From Saprospiraceae bacterium (GTDB taxonomy: Bacteria > Bacteroidota > Bacteroidia > Chitinophagales > Saprospiraceae), in NCBI GenBank assembly GCA_028280415.1, contig JANQLV010000069.1:1-64000 (forward strand): 64,000 bases of DNA. The letters are read 5' to 3'. Made by a program: the position numbers and the translations under genes. The notes under the pieces were generated by a model. The model was given only the letters and a program-made list of their open reading frames with translations. It had not been told where the DNA came from and did not search any database. Positions within the stretch are counted from its first letter, which is position 1. The number at the start of each line of letters is the position of its first letter. Positions 19,712-29,300 of the stretch are shown here, in pieces.

Positions 19712-20827
19712 ATGTCTTTAGAAGAAAAATTTAATCCGGATAATGGTCCCAAGCGTATCCTTGCACTGGATGGTGGCGGAATCCGAGGCGCTATTACCAT
19801 AGGCTACCTCGAAAAAATCGAGCATATGCTTCGGCAGCGCTACGGTCGAAATGATATGATGTTATGCGATTATTTTGATCTCATCGGTGGTACGAGTACC
19901 GGCTCGATCATTGCCAGCGCATTGGCAATCGGGATGGATGCCCGGGAAATAAAAAATCAATATTTAAAGTTAGGCGAAAGTATTTTTGGAGAAAAACGCG
20001 GCCTGATCGGCCGGCTCAGTGCCAAATTCGAAATTACTGCTCTGGAGAGAGAACTCAAGAATATTTTTGGAGATATCACATTTGGAGATGATCGAATCAG
20101 GACCGGGCTTTGTATCGTAACTAAAAGAGCGGATACCGGAAGTACCTGGCCACTTATCAATCATCCCGGAGGGAAATACTTTAAATACAACAAAGATATT
20201 TTACTGCGGGAAGCCATTCGTGCCAGTACAGCCGCCCCAACTTATTTCGAACCGGAATATATGAAGATTGATCAGGATGGACAGAAAGGAGCTTTCGTTG
20301 ATGGTGGAGTAAGCATGCATAATAATCCGGCTTTACAGCTTTTCATGACCGCGACCTTAAAGGGCTTTCCCTTCCATTGGAAAACCGGTGATGATCAACT
20401 CCTGCTGGTCTCGATCGGAACGGGCTTCTGGGAATTCGAGCGCAATCTCGAGGCTTTTAAAAAAAATAAATTATGGCATTGGGCCGGAGATGTAATTTCC
20501 ATGTTAATGGATGATGCCAGCTCCCTGAATCAGATGATCTTACAATACCTCTCAGAGAGCAAGACCGCTGTCAATATTGACTCCGAGGTCGGAAATCTCG
20601 AAGGCGATCTAATCCATGGAAAGGCAGCAATGACTTATCTTCGATACGATGCACACCTGGTCAATGAAAGGCTTAGAGAAATCGGTGTTGAGGATATAGA
20701 CGCGGAAAGTCTTTACGAAATGTCCGATGCCAAAAATTGTCCGATCCTGACTCGCATTGGAGAAAAGTCAGCCAGGCTGGAAGTACAGACCGATCATTTT
20801 CCCAAAGTTTTTGATTTAAAATTTTAA
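19712..20827 (+). CDS. Patatin-like phospholipase (CapV-like)
   Basis: 371 residues, cytoplasmic. All patatin motifs are intact: oxyanion-hole LDGGGIRG (residues 19-26), nucleophile elbow GTSTG with Ser62, and catalytic dyad Asp197 in VDGG. The family hydrolyses membrane phospholipids; relatives such as CapV act as activated effectors in CBASS immunity. The size and motif spacing fit these stand-alone effectors. No nucleotide cyclase is encoded in the window, so a CBASS identity is not supported; activation by a product of the adjacent TIR proteins is one possibility (inference). It sits 21 bases after the DUF4231 gene and 9 bases before a TIR gene, consistent with one transcript. Confidence 0.9.
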   Translation: MSLEEKFNPDNGPKRILALDGGGIRGAITIGYLEKIEHMLRQRYGRNDMMLCDYFDLIGGTSTGSIIASALAIGMDAREIKNQYLKLGESIFGEKRGLIGRLSAKFEITALERELKNIFGDITFGDDRIRTGLCIVTKRADTGSTWPLINHPGGKYFKYNKDILLREAIRASTAAPTYFEPEYMKIDQDGQKGAFVDGGVSMHNNPALQLFMTATLKGFPFHWKTGDDQLLLVSIGTGFWEFERNLEAFKKNKLWHWAGDVISMLMDDASSLNQMILQYLSESKTAVNIDSEVGNLEGDLIHGKAAMTYLRYDAHLVNERLREIGVEDIDAESLYEMSDAKNCPILTRIGEKSARLEVQTDHFPKVFDLKF

Positions 20828-20836
20828 TACATAATT

Positions 20837-21304
20837 ATGTCGAATAAGGTAAAAGTTTTTACGTCCTATGCTCGCAAAGACGCAGAATTGAAAGAAGAAC
20901 TGGATGTTCATCTTGCAATGTTAAAAAGAGATCCAAACGTAGATATTTGGAGTGATGAAGATATTGAAGTAGGTTCCGAATGGGATGATAGTATAAAAAA
21001 TAATCTCAAGGAAGCAGATATTATTTTGCTCCTGGTAAGCCCCAGGTTTTTAGCATCTTCTTATATTTTTGATGTTGAAATTAAAGAGGCGATGGAAAAA
21101 CACGAGAACAAAGAATCATTAGTTATTCCCATCATCATGAAACCTTGCGACTGGCATCTGACCAGTTTTGCAAAACTACAGGCGCTTCCACGAAATGCCA
21201 CTCCCGTTACGCAATGGGAAGCAGGCATGGATGATGCTTTTGTCAATATCGTCAAAGGTATCCGCCAGGCCATCAACGTGGTCTTGAAAAGGAAAGCAGA
21301 TTAG
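20837..21304 (+). CDS. Stand-alone TIR-domain protein
   Basis: 155 residues, essentially one TIR domain. Visible landmarks: VKVFTSYARKD (strand A and box 1), DIWSDEDIEVGSEWDDSI (BB-loop region), ADIILLLVSPRFLASSY and Glu81 in FDVEIKEA at the position of the NADase catalytic glutamate. Bacterial TIR domains commonly cleave NAD+ or make cyclic ADP-ribose-type signals in immunity. There is no sensor domain attached, so sensing must come from a partner. It is the last gene of the DUF4231-patatin-TIR operon and converges with the M48-like gene, whose stop is 46 bases away. Related in sequence to the second TIR at 22313-23230. Confidence 0.87.
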   Translation: MSNKVKVFTSYARKDAELKEELDVHLAMLKRDPNVDIWSDEDIEVGSEWDDSIKNNLKEADIILLLVSPRFLASSYIFDVEIKEAMEKHENKESLVIPIIMKPCDWHLTSFAKLQALPRNATPVTQWEAGMDDAFVNIVKGIRQAINVVLKRKAD

Positions 21305-21350
21305 AGCAATAAAAGGATTAATGAGATGGTAATTTATCCATCCATTTCTG

Positions 21351-22286
21351 TTATAACAAGCGTTGTCCACAATTATTACAAAAAGGTAAAGTCGGAGGGA
21401 CACGCAGTCGGCAATTAGGGCAAAACTTGATAGAAGGTTTAATTGGAGGCGGTTTCGAAAAATCGGTTTTACGCTCCAGGACCATTTTATATTTACCTGT
21501 ATCGATCCATTTGAATAACTCATTACTCCGGCCAACGCTCCAGTTTTGTTCTCCGAACATCAAACTAAGGTATTTGATAACTTTGTTATAATTACCTTCA
21601 TCAAAACCCTGAAATTCTCTGGCTTGTGTGACAAAATCATCTAGGTTAAAGGAGTCAAAATATTTATCCGGCAAGCCGGCGATTTTAGCCAGGGCAGCCG
21701 TTGCAACTTCCGCATTTTGACAGGCCAGTAAGCCAGCCCGGTCGGCCGTATATTCCGACATTCGTTGCCAGTGTAATAATGCAATTTGTAAGCCCATTGA
21801 AACAATCGAACCAATTCCCAGTGTCATCGCTCCGAGTATTTCACTCAGCACCGGCAAGATTGTACCGATTTCATAATACAAAACATGCTGCGATTTAATA
21901 TGCCCGATTTCTCTTCCGATGATAAAAAGAATTTCTTCATCAGTATAAGAATCAATCGCAGCGCTGCTTAAAGCAATAATGGGATGGTCCACACCGGTCG
22001 TACCTCCCTGTAAGTCATCACTTCTCACAATATAAAGCGCTGGTACAATCGGGAGATTGAGTATTTGCCTGGCCTCCTCAAAGATATTATAAAGATCGGG
22101 GAAGCTACTTGGCGTGACTCTCAAATTGCTACTCGTCAGTTGAATATTAAAAATCTTCTCTACTCCATATTCGTAGAATTTTTTCACCAAAGTATCCAGA
22201 CCTTTAGTTCTTTGCAAAGCATCCAATGCCTTTTTATCAAAGGGGTGTTCGTATTCTCGGGGGTCGAGGTTAACAATTCTTTTCAT
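21351..22286 (-). CDS. M48-like metallopeptidase homologue with altered zinc motif and C-terminal zinc ribbon
   Basis: 311 residues. The M48 fold is recognisable: PALYIV, IIALSSAAID, IIGREIGHIKSQHV, a hydrophobic segment at about 143-170, and EYTADRAG (third ligand Glu178). The usual HExxH reads R125-E-I-G-H129, so the first zinc ligand is arginine; the codon is AGA. Zinc peptidase activity is therefore doubtful; it may be a regulatory or binding pseudoenzyme. The C-terminus has a CxxC...CxxC zinc ribbon (CPNC, CNNC), preceded by a Pro/Lys linker. It follows the TIR gene at 22313-23230 by 26 bases on the same strand, so the two are probably co-transcribed. Confidence 0.8.
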   Translation of the reverse strand: MKRIVNLDPREYEHPFDKKALDALQRTKGLDTLVKKFYEYGVEKIFNIQLTSSNLRVTPSSFPDLYNIFEEARQILNLPIVPALYIVRSDDLQGGTTGVDHPIIALSSAAIDSYTDEEILFIIGREIGHIKSQHVLYYEIGTILPVLSEILGAMTLGIGSIVSMGLQIALLHWQRMSEYTADRAGLLACQNAEVATAALAKIAGLPDKYFDSFNLDDFVTQAREFQGFDEGNYNKVIKYLSLMFGEQNWSVGRSNELFKWIDTGKYKMVLERKTDFSKPPPIKPSIKFCPNCRLRVPPTLPFCNNCGQRLL

Positions 22287-22312
22287 ATTGGTTTCGATTT
22301 AGGGGGTCAAAA

Positions 22313-23230
22313 TCACAAGCTGATTGAAGAAACTTTTGGCGGATTTCCATTATCGGGGAAGAAGATACGAATCTGACCGTTTATCCCCCCCATGTCTTCA
22401 ATTTTTTTTAACGTATACATCCATTCCTTTCCGGATTCTTTATCCATTAAAGAACCTATACTTTTTCTACCGCTGGCTTTTTTACTTTTCACCTCAATAG
22501 GAAAACGGTATTTTTCAATTCGTCGAAAGGCTTCCAGGAACTTATATTTTTTAAAACCGGGTTCTAAATCCTGGCCTTTTACCAAACTTTTATGCATCAG
22601 TGGAAGCACCCGGGGAATCGCTGCTTGTGGACTTTCTTTTTTAATTATAGAAAAAAGCAAATTGATCAAAGCCAGGGCAGCTTCATCCTCTTCCTGTACC
22701 TGTTGCGGACTCTGAGGAGCGTTCGACGGTAATGGTGGGGGCTTGGGTATTTGATTCTTTTGCTCCATTTTTTCAATTACATTCATCACTCCCATCACAA
22801 TATTTTGAAAAGCCAAATCGGACGAATCCCAATGTCTGCTTCTTACTGCATGCCCTCCCGAAGGAAGTGGCTGAAGCTTAGCCAAAAAATCCAGTTGCCA
22901 ATAACAAGGCCGAAGAATTACCGGAATGACCTGAGCTTCTCCCCTGCCTTGTCTTAAATAGGCATCGTTCAAATCTTTTTCATATTTCCCATAACATTCA
23001 GGCGCCAGAAAATTTGCACTGATCAAAAGCAGAATAAGCTGTGCTTCCCGAATATACCGGCTCAATACGACATCCACATCATCATCAAAAACTATTTTTC
23101 CTTCGTGCCAGATATCAATATATCCTTTTTGACTTAGTACACTCAAATGTGTTTCAAGTTCTGCTTTAAGCTTATAGTCTTCTTCTGCATATAGTAAAAA
23201 GATATTGATACTGGCCCTTGCTTGCTTCAT
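22313..23230 (-). CDS. TIR-domain protein with an unknown C-terminal domain
   Basis: 305 residues. Residues 1-150 are a TIR domain (INIFLLYAEEDYKLKAEL, AQLILLLISANFLAPECY) with Glu84 aligned to the catalytic glutamate of the neighbouring TIR. A proline/glutamine-rich linker (about 160-180) leads to a C-terminal region of about 120 residues that I do not recognise: helical EEDEAALALINLLFSII, then a basic stretch KSKKASGRKSIGSL and a beta-rich end. It may be the sensor or effector-associated part. It heads a two-gene minus-strand unit with the M48-like gene. Together with the facing operon it forms a five-gene cluster. Confidence 0.83.
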   Translation of the reverse strand: MKQARASINIFLLYAEEDYKLKAELETHLSVLSQKGYIDIWHEGKIVFDDDVDVVLSRYIREAQLILLLISANFLAPECYGKYEKDLNDAYLRQGRGEAQVIPVILRPCYWQLDFLAKLQPLPSGGHAVRSRHWDSSDLAFQNIVMGVMNVIEKMEQKNQIPKPPPLPSNAPQSPQQVQEEDEAALALINLLFSIIKKESPQAAIPRVLPLMHKSLVKGQDLEPGFKKYKFLEAFRRIEKYRFPIEVKSKKASGRKSIGSLMDKESGKEWMYTLKKIEDMGGINGQIRIFFPDNGNPPKVSSISL

Positions 23231-23261
23231 ACTTATTCAGGTATACATTTTTTCATTGCCC

Positions 23262-23284
23262 TTTTGCAGTTCACCAACTGAAAA
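23262..23284 (-). terminator. Small hairpin after the 2469-residue adhesin gene (tentative)
   Basis: CAGTT / AACTG with a four-base loop, extended by TTTT / AAAA across one mismatch. It lies between the end of the minus-strand adhesin gene and the start of the TIR gene. Too weak to be sure it terminates transcription. Confidence 0.3.
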
Positions 23285-23328
23285 GTTAATCAGAAATATA
23301 AAAAAAGGAAATTATAATGTGAAGGAAA

Positions 23329-26300
23329 CTAGCGAATCAAAGTAAAATCGCCTTTGAAGATTTCTTTTCGACCATCAAAAAATTCTATTTCCGCAAAAAA
23401 GACATAGACCCCTTGTTGCATATCCCGGCCTTTAAAAGTACCATCCCACCCTTCCGGTTCAGCATTAGGTGCTAAATCATTTCGGATAAAGAGGGTTTCT
23501 CCCCAGCGATTGAAAATGCGAAAAGTGTTAATATTAACAACGGATTCATCGCTAAAAATTGTGAATTTATCATTAATCCCGTCACCATTCGGTGAGAAGG
23601 CAGTTGGTACATATACATTTCGATCTTTACGCACTACAATAGTTATAAAATCTTTTGCAATGCAACCGGAAGCATTCATCACTTCTAAAGTATAAGTAGT
23701 CTGGTTAGCTGGTTGTACCACAGGATTAAGGCTTTGAAGCTCTGGAAAATTCCAGACAAATGTATCTATAGCCTGATTGACAAAAACATCCAGTTGAATG
23801 CTATCTCCTAATGCTATTTCCTGGTTATCTCCTAAATCTACCAAAAGCTCCGGAGCTGAAGCCAGCGTAATTAAGGTATCCCATTCACAGCCAAGTGCAT
23901 CCTGCACCGTTAGATCATATTCTCCTGAAACAAGGTTTGCAAAATTTGTAACAGTATAAAAGTTTTCTCCATCGAGCGAATAGCTAAATGGCGCAGTTCC
24001 TCCTTCTACTTCCTGAATAATTATACTTCCATTATCATCTCCAAAACATTCCGGGTTTATAGCTTCCATCGTCAGGCCTTGCGGTATCGCCGGATCAACA
24101 TTGACAAGAATATCCGCTTCACCAGAACAGCCTGTTTCCAGATTCGTTACTACCAAAGTATATAGCCCTTCTTCATCAACGACGGGCGTCAAAGTATTTT
24201 CACCGGAAATAATGCTCCCCGGATTTACCAGCCAGTTAATACTAACGTTAGCATGAATACTGGTAAAGCTTCCATTCAGATTGATTTCAGGCGTATTACA
24301 ATCCAGCATTGGAGCCGCTTCGATACTGACATCAGGCGCTTCGTAATTCGTTTCCACAAAAATCTGCTCATCATCTGTACAACCATTCATCATATCCGTA
24401 ACGACAAGCGTATAAAGTCCAGAGGCACTAACAACGGGCGTCAAGCTTTGTGCACCGGCTTCAATCATTCCTCCAGACCATTGGTAATTAAAGTCTGCTC
24501 CGGTAGAAGAAGCGCTTGCATCCAGTTGAACCGTCAATATATCACAGGTCAACCTGTCGGGATCGGCAATTACTGCATTGGGTATATCTTCGTTAATCGT
24601 GATATTTATTGAAGTGCCGGCTGTACATCCGGTCAATTGATCAGTAATAACCAGCTGGTAACTTCCAACTTCATCTAACAGAACCTCTGAATTGCTAGTT
24701 GCTGAAATAATATTCCCCTCGTCAATGACGGACCATTGGTAATCAATTATTCCCTGAGCTTGCGAATTAATGCCACTCAAGCTCAATGTTTGTTCATCAC
24801 AGTTGAGTTCTGTATCTGTCGCGGGAGTAATTACTGCCACAGGCAGGTTATTAAAGATAATTGGTACTCCTGTAGATTCAGAATAACAGGCATCAATCGT
24901 GGCAATTTGCCCGTTTCCATCATCCGTTCCGGCAATTACAGTTACATAATAAACCGTTCCGGGCTGCATACCAGTTTGCAAGCTAAATTCCGGAGTATCG
25001 CCGACAGAAAAAATATTGTTTCCAATCGTGTTTGCATCGCCATCATGCAAGATGAAACTAATCAAATCATTGCCATCAAGATTGCTATCGATATGGTCAG
25101 CAAGAAGCGTTTCTCCCACACAGCCCATTAGCATATTTTCCTGAAACGTTCCGGCTTCAGTTGTGCATTGACAATCATAAGTCCCGGAGATTTCTACCGG
25201 CCCACATGCATTTTCATCATCAATCAAAAATGTATAAGTGGAATCTCTGGGTATAACCACACTCAAAAAAGTATTTCCACTTACAAGCCCTGCATAATTA
25301 CCTCCAACCGTATACGTTCCTGTGCCTCCACTTATCTCAAAACTCACCGAATAACCGGTATTAAACAAATCACAGGTTTCAATAACATTTTCGACTGTCG
25401 GAATCTCATTGACAATTATTTCAACATCTGCAGTTCCGGCACCCTCACAATCCAGTCTTGAAACATCGACAATCGAAACCAACGTATAAGTTGTCGTTTC
25501 CCCCGGACTGATCTGTATCGTATGCCCATTGCTGATATTGTCCAATGAAAATTCATTATTGCCATCACTGTATATTACGTTGAAACTACTAGAAGACCCC
25601 GAGAGATCAAAAGTTAATTCAACGGATTCCCCTTCACAAATTTCCGTGCTTCCGGAGAGCCCTCCGCCAGGAGCGTTAAATTCCCGGGTAATCATTTGTT
25701 CTGCGCTGAAAGTATTCCCGCATTCATCGCTGAGTGTCCAGGTACGTGTGATGATATCCACACAAGCTTCGGTTTGCACGACATCAGAGTAAGTAGCTGT
25801 CCTGGGGCCCTGATCACTTACGCCTCCATCGCAATTATCCGATTCATCAACTACATCTCCGGTGATTGCAAGGTCAAAATAATCTTCACTTGCTGAAATC
25901 GTAATATCAGCGGGTACCGTAAATATCGGGGCTTGTGTATCTTCAATAGTAAATATTGCACTGGAACTAACCGAATTACCAGCATCATCCGTAGCGATAA
26001 AGACTACCTCTACACTACCCGTTTCCCCGCAAGCATCAGAAACTGCCGGATCAGCAGGCAGGGTCGACCAGGTCAAATCACTACATTCATCAAAAGCAGT
26101 GGCTCCACCGTGATTGTTCAACCAGGTATTAAAAGCCAGGATATTTCCTGCTCCATCGCATTCAACGGTGAGGTCATTCGCCGCAGTTCCCATCAGAGGA
26201 CTAGTTTGATCTATCACTTCAACTGTAAATGAGCAATTAGCCATGTTACCAAAGCTGTCAGTAGCTATGTAATTGATTGTTGTTAACCCAAGGTTTAGAA

Positions 26301-29300
26301 GTTGGCCACTGGCATCATTGATTCCCGTCGGGGGAGAATTGAGTACAGTTGCTCCGGAAAACAGATAGGTCAGAGATTCTATACCACAATTATCGGTAGC
26401 CTGTACCGGTGCTGCAATGGATAGCTCTGGATTACAATTGCCATCTTCGATAATAATTGCGGTATCCGGTCTGCAAGTGATCAGAGGTACTTCAACATCT
26501 CCGATATTAGCAGTCGTACCGGCCATCAAAGTATCGGAACATGCTCCCGGGATAGAAGCAACTACATTAAAGCTGGTAGTATTCGTTAAAGCTCCTGTCG
26601 AAATATTAACTGCCCCACCATCGCCTATGACCGATCCGCCTATAAGATCATTTCCATCAAATAATTCGTATAAAATTCCAGGTTCAGAATTCTGAATTGT
26701 TATCTCAAAACTGGTTCCCGGGCAGAAAGGGCCGGGATCAAGGGCATTGAGATTAACCTCTTGAGGTGCCGTATCAAAATTCACAATGATTTCATCACTT
26801 GCTGTACAGGTATTGGCATCTGTAATAGTCACACTGTACGTATCAGCATCAGTCACTGCAACGACTTGATTATTCCCTCCAACAGAGGACCATTGATAGG
26901 AATAACCAGCACCTGCATCAAGCATCAGGATATTGCCATCGCAAAGGGTGGTGTCATTACCCAAATTAATCGCTGGAATTGGATGTACGGTTACCATAAC
27001 CGAATCCTCCGTTACACAGCTATTGACTCCTGTTACGGTTACTACATAGCTAGCACTAGTATCTACATTGATAATTTGGGTCGCTTCGCTGGTACTCCAT
27101 TGATATTCCAGGCCATCACTTCCTGCATCAAGCTCCATCGATTCACCAGCACAAAGATCAATTGTCGTTCCCAGGTCTACAACTGGCAAAGAAATAAGCT
27201 CGATAAAAATATCATCGGAGGCTGTACATCCATTTATATCTGTTACCGTAAAAGTAAAAGTAGTATTCGCAGAAAGGATTTCCTGCCGAAGTGAATCATT
27301 AGGCCCATCATCCCATTCCCAGGTACAGCCTTCGCAGTTGCTGATAACAGGTGCAAAAAAAGCTGTATCCATTGCACAAATAACCTGATCACCGGGCAGG
27401 TCAACCTGGGGTAAAGGCGGCGCATCCAATTTTAAAATCCAGATATCATCGTCTCCGTTATTTCCGCTCACGTCATTATCACTTCCATCCGTAACACCTC
27501 CTAGCAGATAAGCGCCATCGCTGGATTGAAGACCTACAAAAGCTCTATCATCCAAAGAACTGCCATAGCTTTTTGACCATATTGGCTGTCCATTATTTTC
27601 ATCTATTTTTAATAAAAAATAATCCGAAATACCAAGATTGTTTTCAATATCAGCATCATTCGAACTGGAAATTCCGGAAAGCATAAAATGTCCATCCCCC
27701 AGCCGGTCAATACTCATAGCCAGATCATCCTGTGTACCACCATAACTGTTTTGCCAATCCAGCATACCATTGGCATCAACCTTAAGCACCCAGGCTTCGC
27801 CCCCTCCGTTATTATTATTTACATCGAAATCAGAGGAAAGCGTTGAACCGGCAAGCATATAAGCACCTGATCCGGCAGGACACATATCAAAAAGTAAATC
27901 CTCGGCACTTCCTCCAAAAGTCTCCTGCCAAAGGAGATTACCTCTAAAATCTATTTTTAAAATCCAAAAATCGTTGGCGCCATTATTTCCGGCAATATCA
28001 GAAGTTGTATGACCACCTATAACATAACTTCCATCTTTTTCCTGAAAAACTTCGACGAATTGATCGTCGTGATCAAGACCGAAAGTTTGTTCCCATTCCA
28101 ATAATCCGTTTGCAGAAATTTTAAGTACCCAGGCATCCTGACTTCCATTATTGATACTTACATCTCCATCAGCTGAAAATGTATTTCCGACCAAAATAAA
28201 CCCGCCTTCCAGAGTTTCTATGATTGATACAGCTTCATCATCCAGACTCCCTCCATAATTTTCTTCCCAGATCAATGCACCGGTATTATCAATCCGGATA
28301 AGCCAGACATCTTTATTCCCGTTATTCGCACCAACATCAATATCAGAGGAATAGCTATAAGCTGCAATGATAAATCCACCGCTACCAAGCGGATAAACAC
28401 TCATTGCTTCATCATCCAGACTTCCTCCTAAATTATTTTGCCATTGGATCAGTCCATTCGCATCAAGCTTTTTAACCCAAACATCTTTTCCGCCGTAATT
28501 ATTAATCAGATCGCTATCCGAAGATTCGCTACTCCCTACTACGATATACCCTCCGTCGCTAGTTTCCTTAATGTCATTGATGGTTTCATGCTGACTACCA
28601 CCATAATGATTTGTCCAATCTATTTCCGGGGAGGCTTCGAAGCCAACAATGCCCGAAACTTCAATTGTACAATTGCCATCATCAATTGTAGCAGCATATT
28701 CTCCTCTTGCTAAATCAGTAATTGTAATATCCGAAGAACCATTGTTCGACCAGACAATATCATAATTGCCCGTACCTCCGCTAATTACCAAAGTAGCAGT
28801 ACCATTCTCTTCACCACAGGAAGTATTAGCGGTGATAATATATGCACTTAAGTCAGGAGCGGATAAGCTGATATTGTCTTCGGTTTCACAGCCCATTGCA
28901 TCGGTCACTGTCACTTGATAGGTATCGGGGTAATAAACTTCCAGGATCTGCTGGGTAGCACCTGTACTCCACTGAAAATCAAGCCCGGGATTTTCTGCAT
29001 CCAAGGTATAGGCTGTCTCTAGACAAAGCTGATCATCAGCACCAAGATCAACCACAGGTGGAGCAGTAACCGTTATATTGATTTCATCCGAACGTTGACA
29101 ACCCACACCATCTGTCAAAGTCACGCCATAGGTAATATCCACCGGAGTGCTCACCATTCGAATAGAATCATTAGTAGTCCCGATATCAGACCAGGTATAT
29201 ACGCAGTCTATACAGTCGGGATCATAGGCACTTAAAGTAACTTCATCATCCGGGCAGACAATAGTATCGCTGAGAGATACATTGATATTGCAAAGGGTTT

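Noticed and set aside
19253-23230. CBASS or Thoeris assignment for the patatin/TIR cluster
   Set aside because: No CD-NTase, Cap2/Cap3 or ThsA-like gene is in or next to the cluster.
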